Below are positions 1 through 8,965 of a stretch of 27,449 bases of DNA, piece by piece. The DNA lies in NCBI GenBank assembly GCA_047618185.1, contig JBLHKZ010000044.1:1-27449 (forward strand). The letters are read 5' to 3'. The DNA comes from JAYPEY01 sp047618185 (GTDB lineage: Bacteria; Verrucomicrobiota; Verrucomicrobiia; Limisphaerales; JAYPEY01). A model generated the notes under the pieces. That model ran no database searches. It was given only the letters and a program-made list of their open reading frames with translations, and was not told where the DNA came from. Within the stretch, counting starts at the first letter, position 1, and each line of letters starts with the position of its first letter. A program made the translations under genes and the position numbers.

Positions 1-2
1 TG

Positions 3-2858
3 CTGGCGGCGGACATCAGCGCCGATCAGAAATTTATCGCGCTCGGCGGACCGAGCAAGTTGGTGAAGGTCTATAGCACCGTGAGCGGGGAGCAGATTCA
101 CTCCATGAAGAAACACACCGACTGGATCACGGCGGCCGAGTTCAGCCCCGACGGCAAGCTGCTGGCGACCGGCGATCGTGGAGGCGGCGTGCTGGTGTGG
201 GATTCCGCCTCTGGTGAGAATCTTTATGCCCTGCGAGGGCACCGTGGCCCCATTCGAAGCGTCAGTTGGCGCGCGGATTCAGACGTCCTGATCAGCGCCA
301 GCGAAGACGCCTCGGTGAAAATGTGGAAGGTCGAGGACGAAGCGCTCGTTAAGACCTGGAACGCGCACGGGGGCGGCACGCTCTTTGCCCGGTATGCCTT
401 GAACGGAAACATCGTCACCGCCGGGCGAGATAGCAATTTCGCTACCTGGACCGGCGCGGGTGCGACCCAGAAGAAAATCAAAGCGATCGCCGATTTGCCG
501 GTCAGCGTGACGTTCAACCACGACGCCAAACGGATCATCGGCGGCGACTGGGCCGGCAATGTCGGAGTCTGGAACAGCGCCGACGGCAAGCTGATTGGAA
601 AACTCGACTCGAATCCGCCTTCGATCGCGATGCGCCTGGATACCGCAACTAAAACACTCGCGGCCAAAGAGACCGTCGCAAAGGCTGCGAGCGACGCGCA
701 CGTCAAAGCGACTGCCGCCTCCGCCACAACCAAGGTCGCCGCCGACAAGAATTGGGCGGCGTCGCAAGTTGGCAAGATCAGCTCGCTGACGAAGCAGGCG
801 GATTCGCTGAACAAACAAATCGCCGCCGCCGGCGCGCAAGAGTTGGCTCGGCTGCAGGCAGGAGCTGACAAAGCAGCGGCCGTTCAGACTGCCGCCGAGA
901 AGCAGGTCGCCGATCTAAAGGCCAGGCTCGCAAAAACAGACCCGGTTTCCCCGACCTATAAGAATATCTCCACCAAACTTGAGATCGCGAAGAAGCAGAC
1001 TGCCGCCGCCGCCAAGGGCGTGGATGACGCGCTCAAGGCGCTCGCAGACCTGTCAGTCAAATCCCTCGCCGCGGCGGAAGCCGAAGCCAAGAAATTCAAG
1101 GACGCTCTGGTGAAGACGGATAAGACCTCGACGAAGTTTCAGGAACTCATGAAGCAGGCGATCGCCGCCAACCAAAAGAACGCGGAGGCCGCAAAGGCGG
1201 AGGCCGCCAAGCTGCAGGGATTGACGAACAAGACGATCAAGGAACTTGCCGCAGCTGAAACCAACGTCGCCCAACTCGCCGAGCAACTGAAGAAAACGGA
1301 GAAGACAAACAAGACCTATTCCGATCTGCAAAAGGCGATCGCGACGGCCAACAAGAAAGCGGCCGATTCCAAGGCCCCCGCCGCCGCCGCAAAGAAGCTC
1401 GTTGCCGATTTGAAAGCTTCTCATGGGAAAGCCAACTCCAGTCTTGCTGCCGGTCAGGCAGAGACCGCAAAAATCATCGAAGCGCTGAAGAAGACCGATC
1501 CGAGCTATCTGGCCTACGCTGCAGAGACCAAGAAACTCGAAGCTGCCAACAAGGCTGTCGTGGTCGCCAAGGCGGCCCTTGACAAGGCCAATGGCGAAGT
1601 TCCGCCGGTTCGGACTAATCTTGCTCGTTGGAAAACCGCGGCGTTCAACGTCACTTTGTATGCTGCGCGCGCGGAGTTGGAAAAGCGGCAGAATGAGGCC
1701 GCGACAAAGGTCGCCGAAGCCCGGGACGTTGAGGGCGAGATTGCGAAGATCAAGCAGGAGATCAAGAAGACCGACTATCAGCTCGCGTCCGTCCCGGACA
1801 AGTTGGTCGGTCTGAAAAATATCGTCAAATACGACGCTCAGTGGGTGAACGACGCGAAGGCCGGGCTAAAGCAGGCTACAGACAACCAGGCGAAAGCCAA
1901 TGCGGCCCTCAAGCAAGCTGTAGTCGCCGCTGACAAGGCGAAGTCCAATGCGACCGTCGCGGAGAATAATCTCACCAAAGTCGAGGAATTGACCAAGAAG
2001 ATCGCGGGCGCGAAGAAGGGCGCCGCTGAGAAGAGCGCTGCGGCCAAGAAGGTCGCCGGCGAACTTGCTGCCGCGCGCAAAACTGTCGCCAAGGCAGAAT
2101 CCGAGGCGAACGCCGCGAGCGCGGCGACAGCGAAGGTGACCGAGGCTCGCAAGACGGCTGAAGCCGCCGCCGCGAAGGCCAAGGCAGAATTGAAACTGGC
2201 GCAAGCGGCCGCGGCAAAAGCCAAGGACGACGCGAAGTTGGCGGAGGCGGCAAAAGCCAAGGCCGACGAAGTTAAGAAACTGGAGCTCGCTGCAGCCGCA
2301 AAAGCCAAGAACGTTGAAACGTTGACCGCTGCGGCGACGGCAAAGAAAGGGGTTGTCGCTCCCTTGAAGAGCAAAGCGGCCACGGTGGGAAAAACGGCCA
2401 CAGCCGCTCAGGCCGCCACGACGACCGCTGCGACGGCTTTGACGTCGCTGCAATCGGAATACGCAGCCAACCAGGGTGACAAAGCGGCAATGATCGCCAA
2501 GGCTGCGGTTGGACTGGCCGGGAAGTTGGCCAAAGTAGTCGAACCTGCCAAGATGGCGCTTGAAACGGCAAAGAAAGCGGTCGCCGCAAAACAAGGAGAA
2601 GTCACCGCTGAGAGCAAGAATCTGGATGCGACCAACAAGGCGCTGGCCGAACTCGATGCGGCGGCGAAGAAACTTCCGGAACAGGCCAAGACGCTCGCCG
2701 CCAATCTGAAGAAGTCTGAAGCCGCCCTGGCGGTGGCGCAAGTCGCCGCGGCTGAATCCGGGAAAACGGCGTTGGCCCAGGAAGCCAAAGTCAAACAGAT
2801 GGCTGGAGAATACGCTAAAATGAAGGGCGAATCTCCAGCGCTTCAGGCAAAGCTCTAG
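3..2858 (+). CDS. WD40-repeat protein with long Ala/Lys-rich coiled coil (5' end outside window)
   Basis: The reading frame is open from the first bases of the window, so the true start lies upstream; the in-frame TTG at 60 falls inside a WD40 repeat and is not a credible start. About the first 190 residues hold four or five WD40 blades (SPDGKLLATGD, VLVWDSASGE, SVKMWKVEDE, NVGVWNSADGK). The remaining roughly 730 residues are almost entirely Ala, Lys, Glu and Gln heptads, a predicted extended coiled coil without a membrane segment. A motif like KKTDP..Y.....KLE.A recurs at about nt 935, 1115, 1295 and 1495, with a weaker copy near 1768. Similar proteins in Planctomycetes and Verrucomicrobia often have an N-terminal c-type cytochrome domain, but that part cannot be seen here. 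Function unknown; a scaffold or envelope-spanning role is inference. Confidence 0.9.
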   Translation: MAADISADQKFIALGGPSKLVKVYSTVSGEQIHSMKKHTDWITAAEFSPDGKLLATGDRGGGVLVWDSASGENLYALRGHRGPIRSVSWRADSDVLISASEDASVKMWKVEDEALVKTWNAHGGGTLFARYALNGNIVTAGRDSNFATWTGAGATQKKIKAIADLPVSVTFNHDAKRIIGGDWAGNVGVWNSADGKLIGKLDSNPPSIAMRLDTATKTLAAKETVAKAASDAHVKATAASATTKVAADKNWAASQVGKISSLTKQADSLNKQIAAAGAQELARLQAGADKAAAVQTAAEKQVADLKARLAKTDPVSPTYKNISTKLEIAKKQTAAAAKGVDDALKALADLSVKSLAAAEAEAKKFKDALVKTDKTSTKFQELMKQAIAANQKNAEAAKAEAAKLQGLTNKTIKELAAAETNVAQLAEQLKKTEKTNKTYSDLQKAIATANKKAADSKAPAAAAKKLVADLKASHGKANSSLAAGQAETAKIIEALKKTDPSYLAYAAETKKLEAANKAVVVAKAALDKANGEVPPVRTNLARWKTAAFNVTLYAARAELEKRQNEAATKVAEARDVEGEIAKIKQEIKKTDYQLASVPDKLVGLKNIVKYDAQWVNDAKAGLKQATDNQAKANAALKQAVVAADKAKSNATVAENNLTKVEELTKKIAGAKKGAAEKSAAAKKVAGELAAARKTVAKAESEANAASAATAKVTEARKTAEAAAAKAKAELKLAQAAAAKAKDDAKLAEAAKAKADEVKKLELAAAAKAKNVETLTAAATAKKGVVAPLKSKAATVGKTATAAQAATTTAATALTSLQSEYAANQGDKAAMIAKAAVGLAGKLAKVVEPAKMALETAKKAVAAKQGEVTAESKNLDATNKALAELDAAAKKLPEQAKTLAANLKKSEAALAVAQVAAAESGKTALAQEAKVKQMAGEYAKMKGESPALQAKL

Positions 2859-3414
2859 ACTGCCGCCAACATCAGGATTCTGAAATTCGGGGATTTCAGT
2901 TTCGGCTCCTTCCTTGAAGAGTCATAGGGGCGTTCGCTTTTACTGGATACTAAAATTAGTTTTTGGCTGGACGCGGCTAATTCGGCGAATCTTCTGTCAC
3001 CGCGGGACCCGTCAAGAGCGCTGTAATGCTCTTCGTTCTTGAAATTTCTCCATTTTCCCGCGAATCACTCACGTGAAACTTTTTTAAGAGATTTGCGCGG
3101 CTCGTGAACGGGCTGCTTTCTCAAGGAGTATGGTGGCGAAAACGCCTTATTTTGGCTGAAAACGGCTTCTTATCCCTTGTGGCGATTCCCTCAATTCCTT
3201 GAATGTCGTCGCGGCGTTGAGAGGTCCTGAGTGTTGCATTCGTATTTCTGATCAGGTATTTCTACCGACAGGCTACAAGAATCGCACGTATTTGTCCCGA
3301 TTTCACGCTCCGGGTTGAATCATTCCTGCAACTTAATACGCTGTGGGTAACGCGGGTAAGACGGTGTTGTGAGGGTCCGAGTCGACGCGAAATCAGCTGT
3401 GGTCGTGAAGCAGA
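2859..3414. other. Long intergenic region upstream of the signalling operon
   Basis: No convincing gene lies in these 556 bases. They probably carry the promoter of the four-gene signalling cluster. Weak sigma70-like candidates are TTGCAT at 3234-3239 with TATTTC 17 nt later, and TTGAAT at 3315-3320 with a poor -10 TACGCT 16 nt later. A palindrome TCACGTGA (about 3070-3077) is followed by a T run, and GGCG/CGCC flank AAAA at 3135-3146. The length is unusual against the tight spacing elsewhere and suggests a regulated promoter or long leader, but no known riboswitch fold was recognised. Confidence 0.4.
2880..2899 (+). terminator. Possible weak terminator hairpin
   Basis: A perfect 7-bp stem, CTGAAAT (2880-2886) and ATTTCAG (2893-2899), with a 6-nt loop lies 21 nt after the stop of the WD40/coiled-coil gene and is followed by a short TTTC. 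The stem is AT-rich and the T tract short, so intrinsic termination is only a possibility. Confidence 0.3.
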
Positions 3415-4842
3415 ATGGACAGTAATATAAACAGCGCGGCGCCCGACTCGTTCGTCGTGTGTCGCAATAGCCAGGGCGTTGAAGTCCGCGCGACCTCGCT
3501 GCGACTGACCCGGTTCGTCGCGACGTTTGAGGTATATAATCCGTATAGCATCATTCAGCTTTCGGAGGTCCTAAATGAGTTCAAGATCATCATGGACGAT
3601 CGGATGGTTTATTCAGGCCGGGCGGTTGTGAGCAGCATCGTCAACGCCGGAATCACGGTCATCTGCGAGGCTGCGCTGGAAGAATCCTGGCTGGATGTCG
3701 ACATGTTCTCGCCGGCGAACCAGAGGGAAAAGCTGAAGCAGCAATTTCAGGAGTTCGTCAAGGAGTGGCGCAAGGTCGATATCGTCACGCCCGAATTCAA
3801 GGTCGTGGTTGCAGATATTGAAACGCTGCTGATCGATTTGCGCCGATGGCTGGAACAGGTGGAGTTGGGTGTGCGGTCTCAACCGGCGGTGGATCGGTTG
3901 AAGCTGGAGCGGGACATATTGATGGATCTGCGAGATCCGGTGATGCCGATTGTGGCGCCGGTGTTTGAGAAGTTTGAAGAGACCTGCAATCGCATCAGCG
4001 GGGAACTGCGGGGGGTCCACGGCACCTACGTCAAACGACAGCTGCATCCACTGGTGTCCTGCGCGCCGTTTTTCTTTCGCTGTTTTCGCAAGCCTTTGGG
4101 TTACGCCGGGGACTACGAGATGGTCAGCATGATGCTGCGCGAGCCAATGGAGGGCGGCACGATGTTCGCGAAGTTGCTGAACATGTTTTTTCTGAACACC
4201 CCGCCGGTTGTGGGGCATCGCAACCGGATCCAGTATCTGCGCAAACAACTTTGCGTCGAGACGGAGCGCGTCGCCGCCGAGGGCAGGAAACTTCGGGTGT
4301 TTAATCTGGGATGCGGGCCGGCAAGGGAGATTCAGGAGTTTCTGATTCACGATGCGCTTTCCGAAGAGGCTGAATTCACCCTGTTGGATTTTAACGATGA
4401 AACCCTCGCGTACACCAAGCGGACGCTGGAGGAGCTGAAGCAGCGACATGGCCGCCTCACCTCGATCAAGACCATCAAAAAGTCCGTGCATCAGCTGCTC
4501 AAGGACGCATCCCGGCCGCGACCGAAGCAGGATCAAGAGAGCTACGATCTCGTCTATTGCGCGGGTTTGTTCGACTATTTGTCGGATCGCATCTGCCGTC
4601 GATTGATGAATATTTTCTACGATCTGGTGGCGCCGGGCGGCCTGTTGATAGCGACGAACGTGGATAGTTCGAACCCGTCGCGCAACTGGATGGAGTACGT
4701 CGTCGACTGGCACCTCGTGTATCGCGACAGCACGGTTCTGGCGTCTCTGAAGCCCGAAAAAGCGGCGGCGGGCGCCTACGAGATCGAGTCTGAGCAGCTG
4801 GGCGTGAATATCTTCATCAAGGTTAGGAAGCCGAAAAGATGA
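3415..4842 (+). CDS. PhcB-like class I SAM-dependent methyltransferase with PilZ-like N-terminus
   Basis: 475 residues, about the size of Ralstonia PhcB, the enzyme that makes the 3-hydroxy fatty acid methyl ester quorum signal. The C-terminal half is a Rossmann methyltransferase: motif I FNLGCGPA (residues 296-303), an acidic residue after beta 2 in LLDFND (D325), and YDLVYCAGLFDYLSD (377-391) followed by APGGLLIATN. A characteristic KPLGYAGDYEM stretch (226-236) precedes it. Residues about 12-90 look like a small PilZ-type beta domain, but the RxxxR and DxSxxG c-di-GMP signatures are not evident. The ATG has only a weak GAAG four bases upstream. The stop overlaps the next start as ATGA, which implies translational coupling to the sensor kinase. 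The methyltransferase fold is secure; the substrate is inferred from family resemblance and from the neighbouring receiver-kinase genes. It could instead methylate another small carboxylate. Confidence 0.82.
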   Translation: MDSNINSAAPDSFVVCRNSQGVEVRATSLRLTRFVATFEVYNPYSIIQLSEVLNEFKIIMDDRMVYSGRAVVSSIVNAGITVICEAALEESWLDVDMFSPANQREKLKQQFQEFVKEWRKVDIVTPEFKVVVADIETLLIDLRRWLEQVELGVRSQPAVDRLKLERDILMDLRDPVMPIVAPVFEKFEETCNRISGELRGVHGTYVKRQLHPLVSCAPFFFRCFRKPLGYAGDYEMVSMMLREPMEGGTMFAKLLNMFFLNTPPVVGHRNRIQYLRKQLCVETERVAAEGRKLRVFNLGCGPAREIQEFLIHDALSEEAEFTLLDFNDETLAYTKRTLEELKQRHGRLTSIKTIKKSVHQLLKDASRPRPKQDQESYDLVYCAGLFDYLSDRICRRLMNIFYDLVAPGGLLIATNVDSSNPSRNWMEYVVDWHLVYRDSTVLASLKPEKAAAGAYEIESEQLGVNIFIKVRKPKR

Positions 4843-7619
4843 AAGAGCGGTCGACTGCGTCTTCCTCAGAGCTGCTGGCCGCGTTTGAGGAATACGAACG
4901 AGACCGAACGATTCGAAACAATCGGATCGGCTGCATCCTTGGAATTGTCTTCATGCCGGCCGGCATGGGAGTTGACGCCTTCGTCTATGAAGATCAGATG
5001 TGGCATTTTCTGAATCTCCGTCTCCTTTGTTCCGCGCTTCTGGCGGTTGTGTGGTGGACCCACGGGACGAAGTTTGGACGGCTTCATTATCGCACGCTCG
5101 GACTGGTCGAGGTTTCGTTGCCGCTCGGCTTTATCTCCGAAATGATCCGGTTGACGGAGGGGTTTGCCTCGCCCTATTACGCCGGGTTGAATCTGGTCGT
5201 GTTTGGCGCTGGGCTCCTGCTGCGGTGGCGCGTGCAGGATGTCTTCCGTATGTTGGTAATCATGCTGTCCATGTATCTGATAGCGGGCTTCGCTCATCGT
5301 CCAGGTTCGGAGCTTGAGCCTCGTGAATTCCGTATGATTTACAATAATCTCTATTTTCTCACTGTAACCTGCGTCTTTATTGGCACGGGGCTTTATGTGG
5401 ATGCGCGCAAGAATCTTCGTGAATTCACCCTGCGGTATCAACTGGATCTCTCCAACGCGGAACTGGAGCAGAATCAGCAACTGTTGAAAAATACCAACCT
5501 GTCGTTGGAGGAGAACCGGGCGCAATTGGAGGAGTCGAATCGCAAGCTGATCGAGATGGATCAGGTGAAGAGTCGATTTTTCGCGAATATCAGCCACGAG
5601 CTGCGCACGCCGTTGACGCTGTTGCTGGCTCCTCTGGAGTCGATGATCCGGAAACCTGATGAACCCTATAGCGATACAGTCCGCGAGTGGCTTCGAACCA
5701 TGCAGGCCAACGGGATGCGCCTGCTGAAGCTGATCAATGATCTGCTGGATCTGGTCAAGCTCGAGTCGGGCCATATGCAGCTTAAAGCCGAGCCGGTGGG
5801 CATGGGCGAGCTGGTCAAAGGCATTGGCGACTCTGTTCGCAAGGTGGCGCAGGATAAGAAGATCAGCCTGGAAATTAGCGTGGCGCCCGAGGTGGGCAAG
5901 GCGTTGGTGGATCGTGACAAGTTGGAAAAAGTCCTGCTGAATTTGGTGTTCAATGCGATCAAGTTCACGCCCTCGGGCGGCCGGATCGAGATTGCTGTCG
6001 CCCGCGATTTGGAGGAAATCGATGATCTGAGCATTCGTGTTTCCGACACCGGAATGGGCATTTCCGCCGAGAATATCGAGAATCTTTTTCAACCGTTCTG
6101 GCAGGCCGACACGTCCTCCCGACGCAAGTACCAGGGCACGGGCATCGGCCTGGCGATCGTCAAAGAATTAACCGAGGCTCAGGGCGGCACTGTGAAGGTC
6201 GAGAGCGAGCTGGGCAAAGGCACGACCATGATCGTGCGGATTCCTGCGCCGCGGGTCGAAGGAGCCGGGGCCGAAACCGTCGACTTGGCAGAGCCTGCGG
6301 ACGATCCGGTCATGGAAACAGTTGCGGACGACGAATCCAGCGATCCTGAATGGCTCGCGAGCCTTTATCGCCGGGCCGAATTTTTTCCATCATTGACCTC
6401 ACTGAAGGCAACCGTTCGGCCGGCGGAAGCGACGAGCGAGTCCAGGTTGCCGAAGATCGTGGTGGCGGACGATGAGCCGGACATGCTCCGTTTTCTCAAG
6501 TCGCAGCTGAAAGAGCATTTTCAGGTGATTGAAGCCGTCGACGGCAACCAGGCGATCGAGCAGGCTGCGCAGTATTTGCCCGATATCATTCTGTTGGACA
6601 TGATGATGCCCGAGAAAGACGGGCTCCAGGTCTGCCGCGAATTGCGGGAACGATTTACGACCCAGAGCATTCCCATTGTCATGTTGACCGCGCGGGCCGA
6701 CGAAGAGACCAAACTTGCTGCCCTGGAGGCGGGCGCGAATGATTTTCTGACGAAGCCCTTTTCGCCGACTGAACTGCATGTGCGACTGAAGAACCTCGTT
6801 GACTCCTACGCCTTCCAGCGGGAACTGGCGAATAAGACGAAGAATCTTGAAGCCGCGATGGAGGAGCTTCAGGACGCCATGGAAATGTTGAAGGACACCG
6901 AATCGCAATTGGTGCAGTCGGAGAAGCTGGCTTCGCTCGGACGCATGAGCGCCGGCATCATCCACGAGATCAACAATCCACTCAACTACGCCAAAACCGG
7001 ACTCTATACGCTTAAACGAACGGCGGCGAAACTCCCCGAGGAGGAGCGGGAAGACTACGAGGAAGTGTTGGGCGACATTCAGGAGGGAGTGGATCGGGTG
7101 ATACAAATCGTCTCGGATCTTCGCACCTTTACCCATCCCGGCGTCGATCAGCTCCGCTCGGTCGACGTCGCCGATCTGGTCTCGGTGTCATTGAGGTTTC
7201 TCAGCAGCGAGTGGAAGGACGGCAAGATAGCGATCGAGCAGGATATTCCCGATGGCCAGGAAGTTTTCTGCAACTCTAACAAACTGACTCAAGTGATCGT
7301 GAATCTTCTTCAAAACTCGTTGGATGCGTGCTCGGAGAAGGAGTATGCGGACGGAGAGAAGCCGAAGATTGAGATTCGCGGCGAACTCGAGAACGGTCTC
7401 AGCATTTTGAGATTTCGCGACAATGGCCCCGGGATCTCCGAGGAAGCTCGCGTCAAGATGTTCGACCCGTTCTTCACCACCAAAGACGTTGGCAAGGGAA
7501 TGGGGCTGGGTCTAAGCATTTGCTATCGAATCGTGGAAGAGATCGACGGTCGCATCGAGGTAAAGAGCGAGCCGGGCTATTTTTGTGAAATTAGTTTGGA
7601 ATTTCCAGCAAAGATGTAA
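4839..7619 (+). CDS. Six-TM hybrid sensor histidine kinase with two kinase modules (PhcS-like position)
   Basis: 926 residues. Six likely membrane helices lie at about residues 30-48, 58-74, 85-103, 113-129, 135-151 and 168-186 with very short loops, as in the receptors of CqsS/LqsS/PhcS type that sense lipid-like autoinducers. A coiled coil (195-245) leads to HisKA with NISHELRTP (His253), then an ATPase domain with LLNLVFNAIKF, DTGMGIS and GTGIGLAI. A receiver follows, with D544-D545, phosphoacceptor D587 and K639. A second kinase follows with IIHEINNPLNY (His709), IVNLLQNSLDA, DNGPGIS and GMGLGLSI. Both kinases keep all catalytic boxes. AGGAAG eight bases before the ATG is a good ribosome site, and the start overlaps the methyltransferase stop. 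The ligand is inferred to be the methyl-ester product of the upstream enzyme; the sequence itself only shows a membrane-embedded sensor. Confidence 0.93.
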   Translation: MKERSTASSSELLAAFEEYERDRTIRNNRIGCILGIVFMPAGMGVDAFVYEDQMWHFLNLRLLCSALLAVVWWTHGTKFGRLHYRTLGLVEVSLPLGFISEMIRLTEGFASPYYAGLNLVVFGAGLLLRWRVQDVFRMLVIMLSMYLIAGFAHRPGSELEPREFRMIYNNLYFLTVTCVFIGTGLYVDARKNLREFTLRYQLDLSNAELEQNQQLLKNTNLSLEENRAQLEESNRKLIEMDQVKSRFFANISHELRTPLTLLLAPLESMIRKPDEPYSDTVREWLRTMQANGMRLLKLINDLLDLVKLESGHMQLKAEPVGMGELVKGIGDSVRKVAQDKKISLEISVAPEVGKALVDRDKLEKVLLNLVFNAIKFTPSGGRIEIAVARDLEEIDDLSIRVSDTGMGISAENIENLFQPFWQADTSSRRKYQGTGIGLAIVKELTEAQGGTVKVESELGKGTTMIVRIPAPRVEGAGAETVDLAEPADDPVMETVADDESSDPEWLASLYRRAEFFPSLTSLKATVRPAEATSESRLPKIVVADDEPDMLRFLKSQLKEHFQVIEAVDGNQAIEQAAQYLPDIILLDMMMPEKDGLQVCRELRERFTTQSIPIVMLTARADEETKLAALEAGANDFLTKPFSPTELHVRLKNLVDSYAFQRELANKTKNLEAAMEELQDAMEMLKDTESQLVQSEKLASLGRMSAGIIHEINNPLNYAKTGLYTLKRTAAKLPEEEREDYEEVLGDIQEGVDRVIQIVSDLRTFTHPGVDQLRSVDVADLVSVSLRFLSSEWKDGKIAIEQDIPDGQEVFCNSNKLTQVIVNLLQNSLDACSEKEYADGEKPKIEIRGELENGLSILRFRDNGPGISEEARVKMFDPFFTTKDVGKGMGLGLSICYRIVEEIDGRIEVKSEPGYFCEISLEFPAKM

Positions 7620-7633
7620 CAATCCAAAAACTC

Positions 7634-8902
7634 ATGGACGCCGGAATGAACGATTTTTACGACTACAAGAGATATGCCATTCTCTATGTGGACGATGAGG
7701 AGAAATCCTTGAAATACTTTACGCGGGCGTTTGGAGACCACTTCCGAATTCTCACGGCCACCAACGCGCGCGACGCCTTTCAAATGATCGAAGCCTCGGG
7801 CGACGATATCGGCATTCTGATGACGGACCAGCGGATGCCGGAGGAGACCGGCGTGGAGCTGCTCGATAAAGCGCGGACCATTCGCCCGCGCATGATCCGG
7901 ATTCTCGCGACGGCCTATTCCGACCTGGACGCCGCGATCGACGCGGTGAACACCGGCTCGATATATAAGTATGTGTCGAAGCCGTGGGACATTCCGGAAC
8001 TGGAGACGACGCTAAAGCGCGGGCTCGAGTTCTTTATCGTCCAGCATGAGCGCGATCAGTTGATGAAGGAGAAGCTTTCCGCGCTGCACAATCTGATGAT
8101 CGCCGATCGCGTCGTCAGCCTGGGCGTGGTCGCCGCGGGTTTGGGTCATTACGTTCGCAACGCCCTGGTCGCTGTGCGCACGTTTCTCGATCTCGCGCCG
8201 AGCAAGCTGCAGGAGGAGAGCATCGACATGTCGGAGTTGAGAAATCCCAATTTCTGGAAGGATTTCTACGGGCATGTCCAGAATCAGGTGCAACGGATCG
8301 GCGGCCTGTTAGGCGACCTGAGCGAGGCCGACGTTTCACCCGACGAGTTCGGCGATGAGATTCAGTTGGCTCAATTCGTTGCCGACGTCATCGCCGGGTC
8401 GAAGGACGAGCTGGAGGCCAGGAACCTGACGGTTGAGAATCAGATTCCCGACGAGCTTCCTTCGCTCAAGGTGAATCGGGCCAAGTTTGAGCGTTTGTTT
8501 CAACTGTTCATCCGGGATGAGACCGTCAGTCTGGCGGAGGGCAAGGCGATCACGATTTGCGCCGAGACCGAAACGAACGACGGCGCGGAATGGGTAAAGA
8601 TACAGATTCGCGACAATGGAGCCGGCTTGCCGGAGGATGAATTGCGGCAGGTTTTTGATCCTTTCTTTGTGCGAAGCGGCGACCCCAAGGAATTCGGCAT
8701 CAATCTGATGACCTGTTATTTCATCGTTTACCATCATGGAGGCAAGGTGGACGTTCAGGTCGCCGAAGGAGGGGGAACCTGTTTCAATCTGCGTTTTCCA
8801 ACGGGGCCTCAACCTGCGCCTCCGCCTCGGGAGGATGAAGAATTTGTCTCGAAGGTTCTGCTCAACGAAGCCCTCTGGGATCGATTGCTGGCGGGCATGT
8901 AA
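7634..8902 (+). CDS. Response regulator fused to a degenerate histidine kinase domain (PhcR/PhcQ-like)
   Basis: 422 residues, 14 bp after the hybrid kinase. The N-terminal receiver is intact: VDDEE (D20, D21), phosphoacceptor D65 in MTDQRMP and K116 in SKPWDIPEL; this KPW form is common in receivers with non-DNA-binding outputs. The C-terminal half resembles a DHp/ATPase unit but is damaged. The H-box reads GHYVRNAL (His172), so the usual Glu/Asp after His is Tyr. The N-box reads LFQLFIRDE without the Asn, while the G1 box DNGAGLP is kept. The G2 glycines are reduced to EFGINL. This suggests a pseudokinase or a phosphotransfer/dimerisation module rather than an active kinase. Receiver-kinase fusions are the hallmark of PhcR in Ralstonia. 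An in-frame ATG at 7646 is an alternative start; neither has a clear ribosome site. Confidence 0.88.
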   Translation: MDAGMNDFYDYKRYAILYVDDEEKSLKYFTRAFGDHFRILTATNARDAFQMIEASGDDIGILMTDQRMPEETGVELLDKARTIRPRMIRILATAYSDLDAAIDAVNTGSIYKYVSKPWDIPELETTLKRGLEFFIVQHERDQLMKEKLSALHNLMIADRVVSLGVVAAGLGHYVRNALVAVRTFLDLAPSKLQEESIDMSELRNPNFWKDFYGHVQNQVQRIGGLLGDLSEADVSPDEFGDEIQLAQFVADVIAGSKDELEARNLTVENQIPDELPSLKVNRAKFERLFQLFIRDETVSLAEGKAITICAETETNDGAEWVKIQIRDNGAGLPEDELRQVFDPFFVRSGDPKEFGINLMTCYFIVYHHGGKVDVQVAEGGGTCFNLRFPTGPQPAPPPREDEEFVSKVLLNEALWDRLLAGM

Positions 8903-8965
8903 CCAACCGCGACGTATTTCTCGCCAGGAAGGCTCTCTTGCCAGCCTTCTTCAGGGCACAATGAT

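Noticed and set aside
1838..2741. Long minus-strand frames (187 and 291 residues) opposite the coiled-coil gene
   Set aside because: They are Arg/Ala-rich mirror frames of the GC-biased Ala/Lys codons, with no recognisable motif.
3123..3159. AAGGAG followed by a nine-codon frame (ATG at 3130 or GTG at 3133), possible leader peptide
   Set aside because: The ATG is only one base from the AAGGAG, the peptide has no regulatory codon run and no attenuator follows; probably chance.
3613..6092. Minus-strand frames of 366 and 408 residues opposite the methyltransferase and sensor kinase
   Set aside because: His/Gln/Leu-rich composition and full overlap with clearly conserved domains mark them as shadows.
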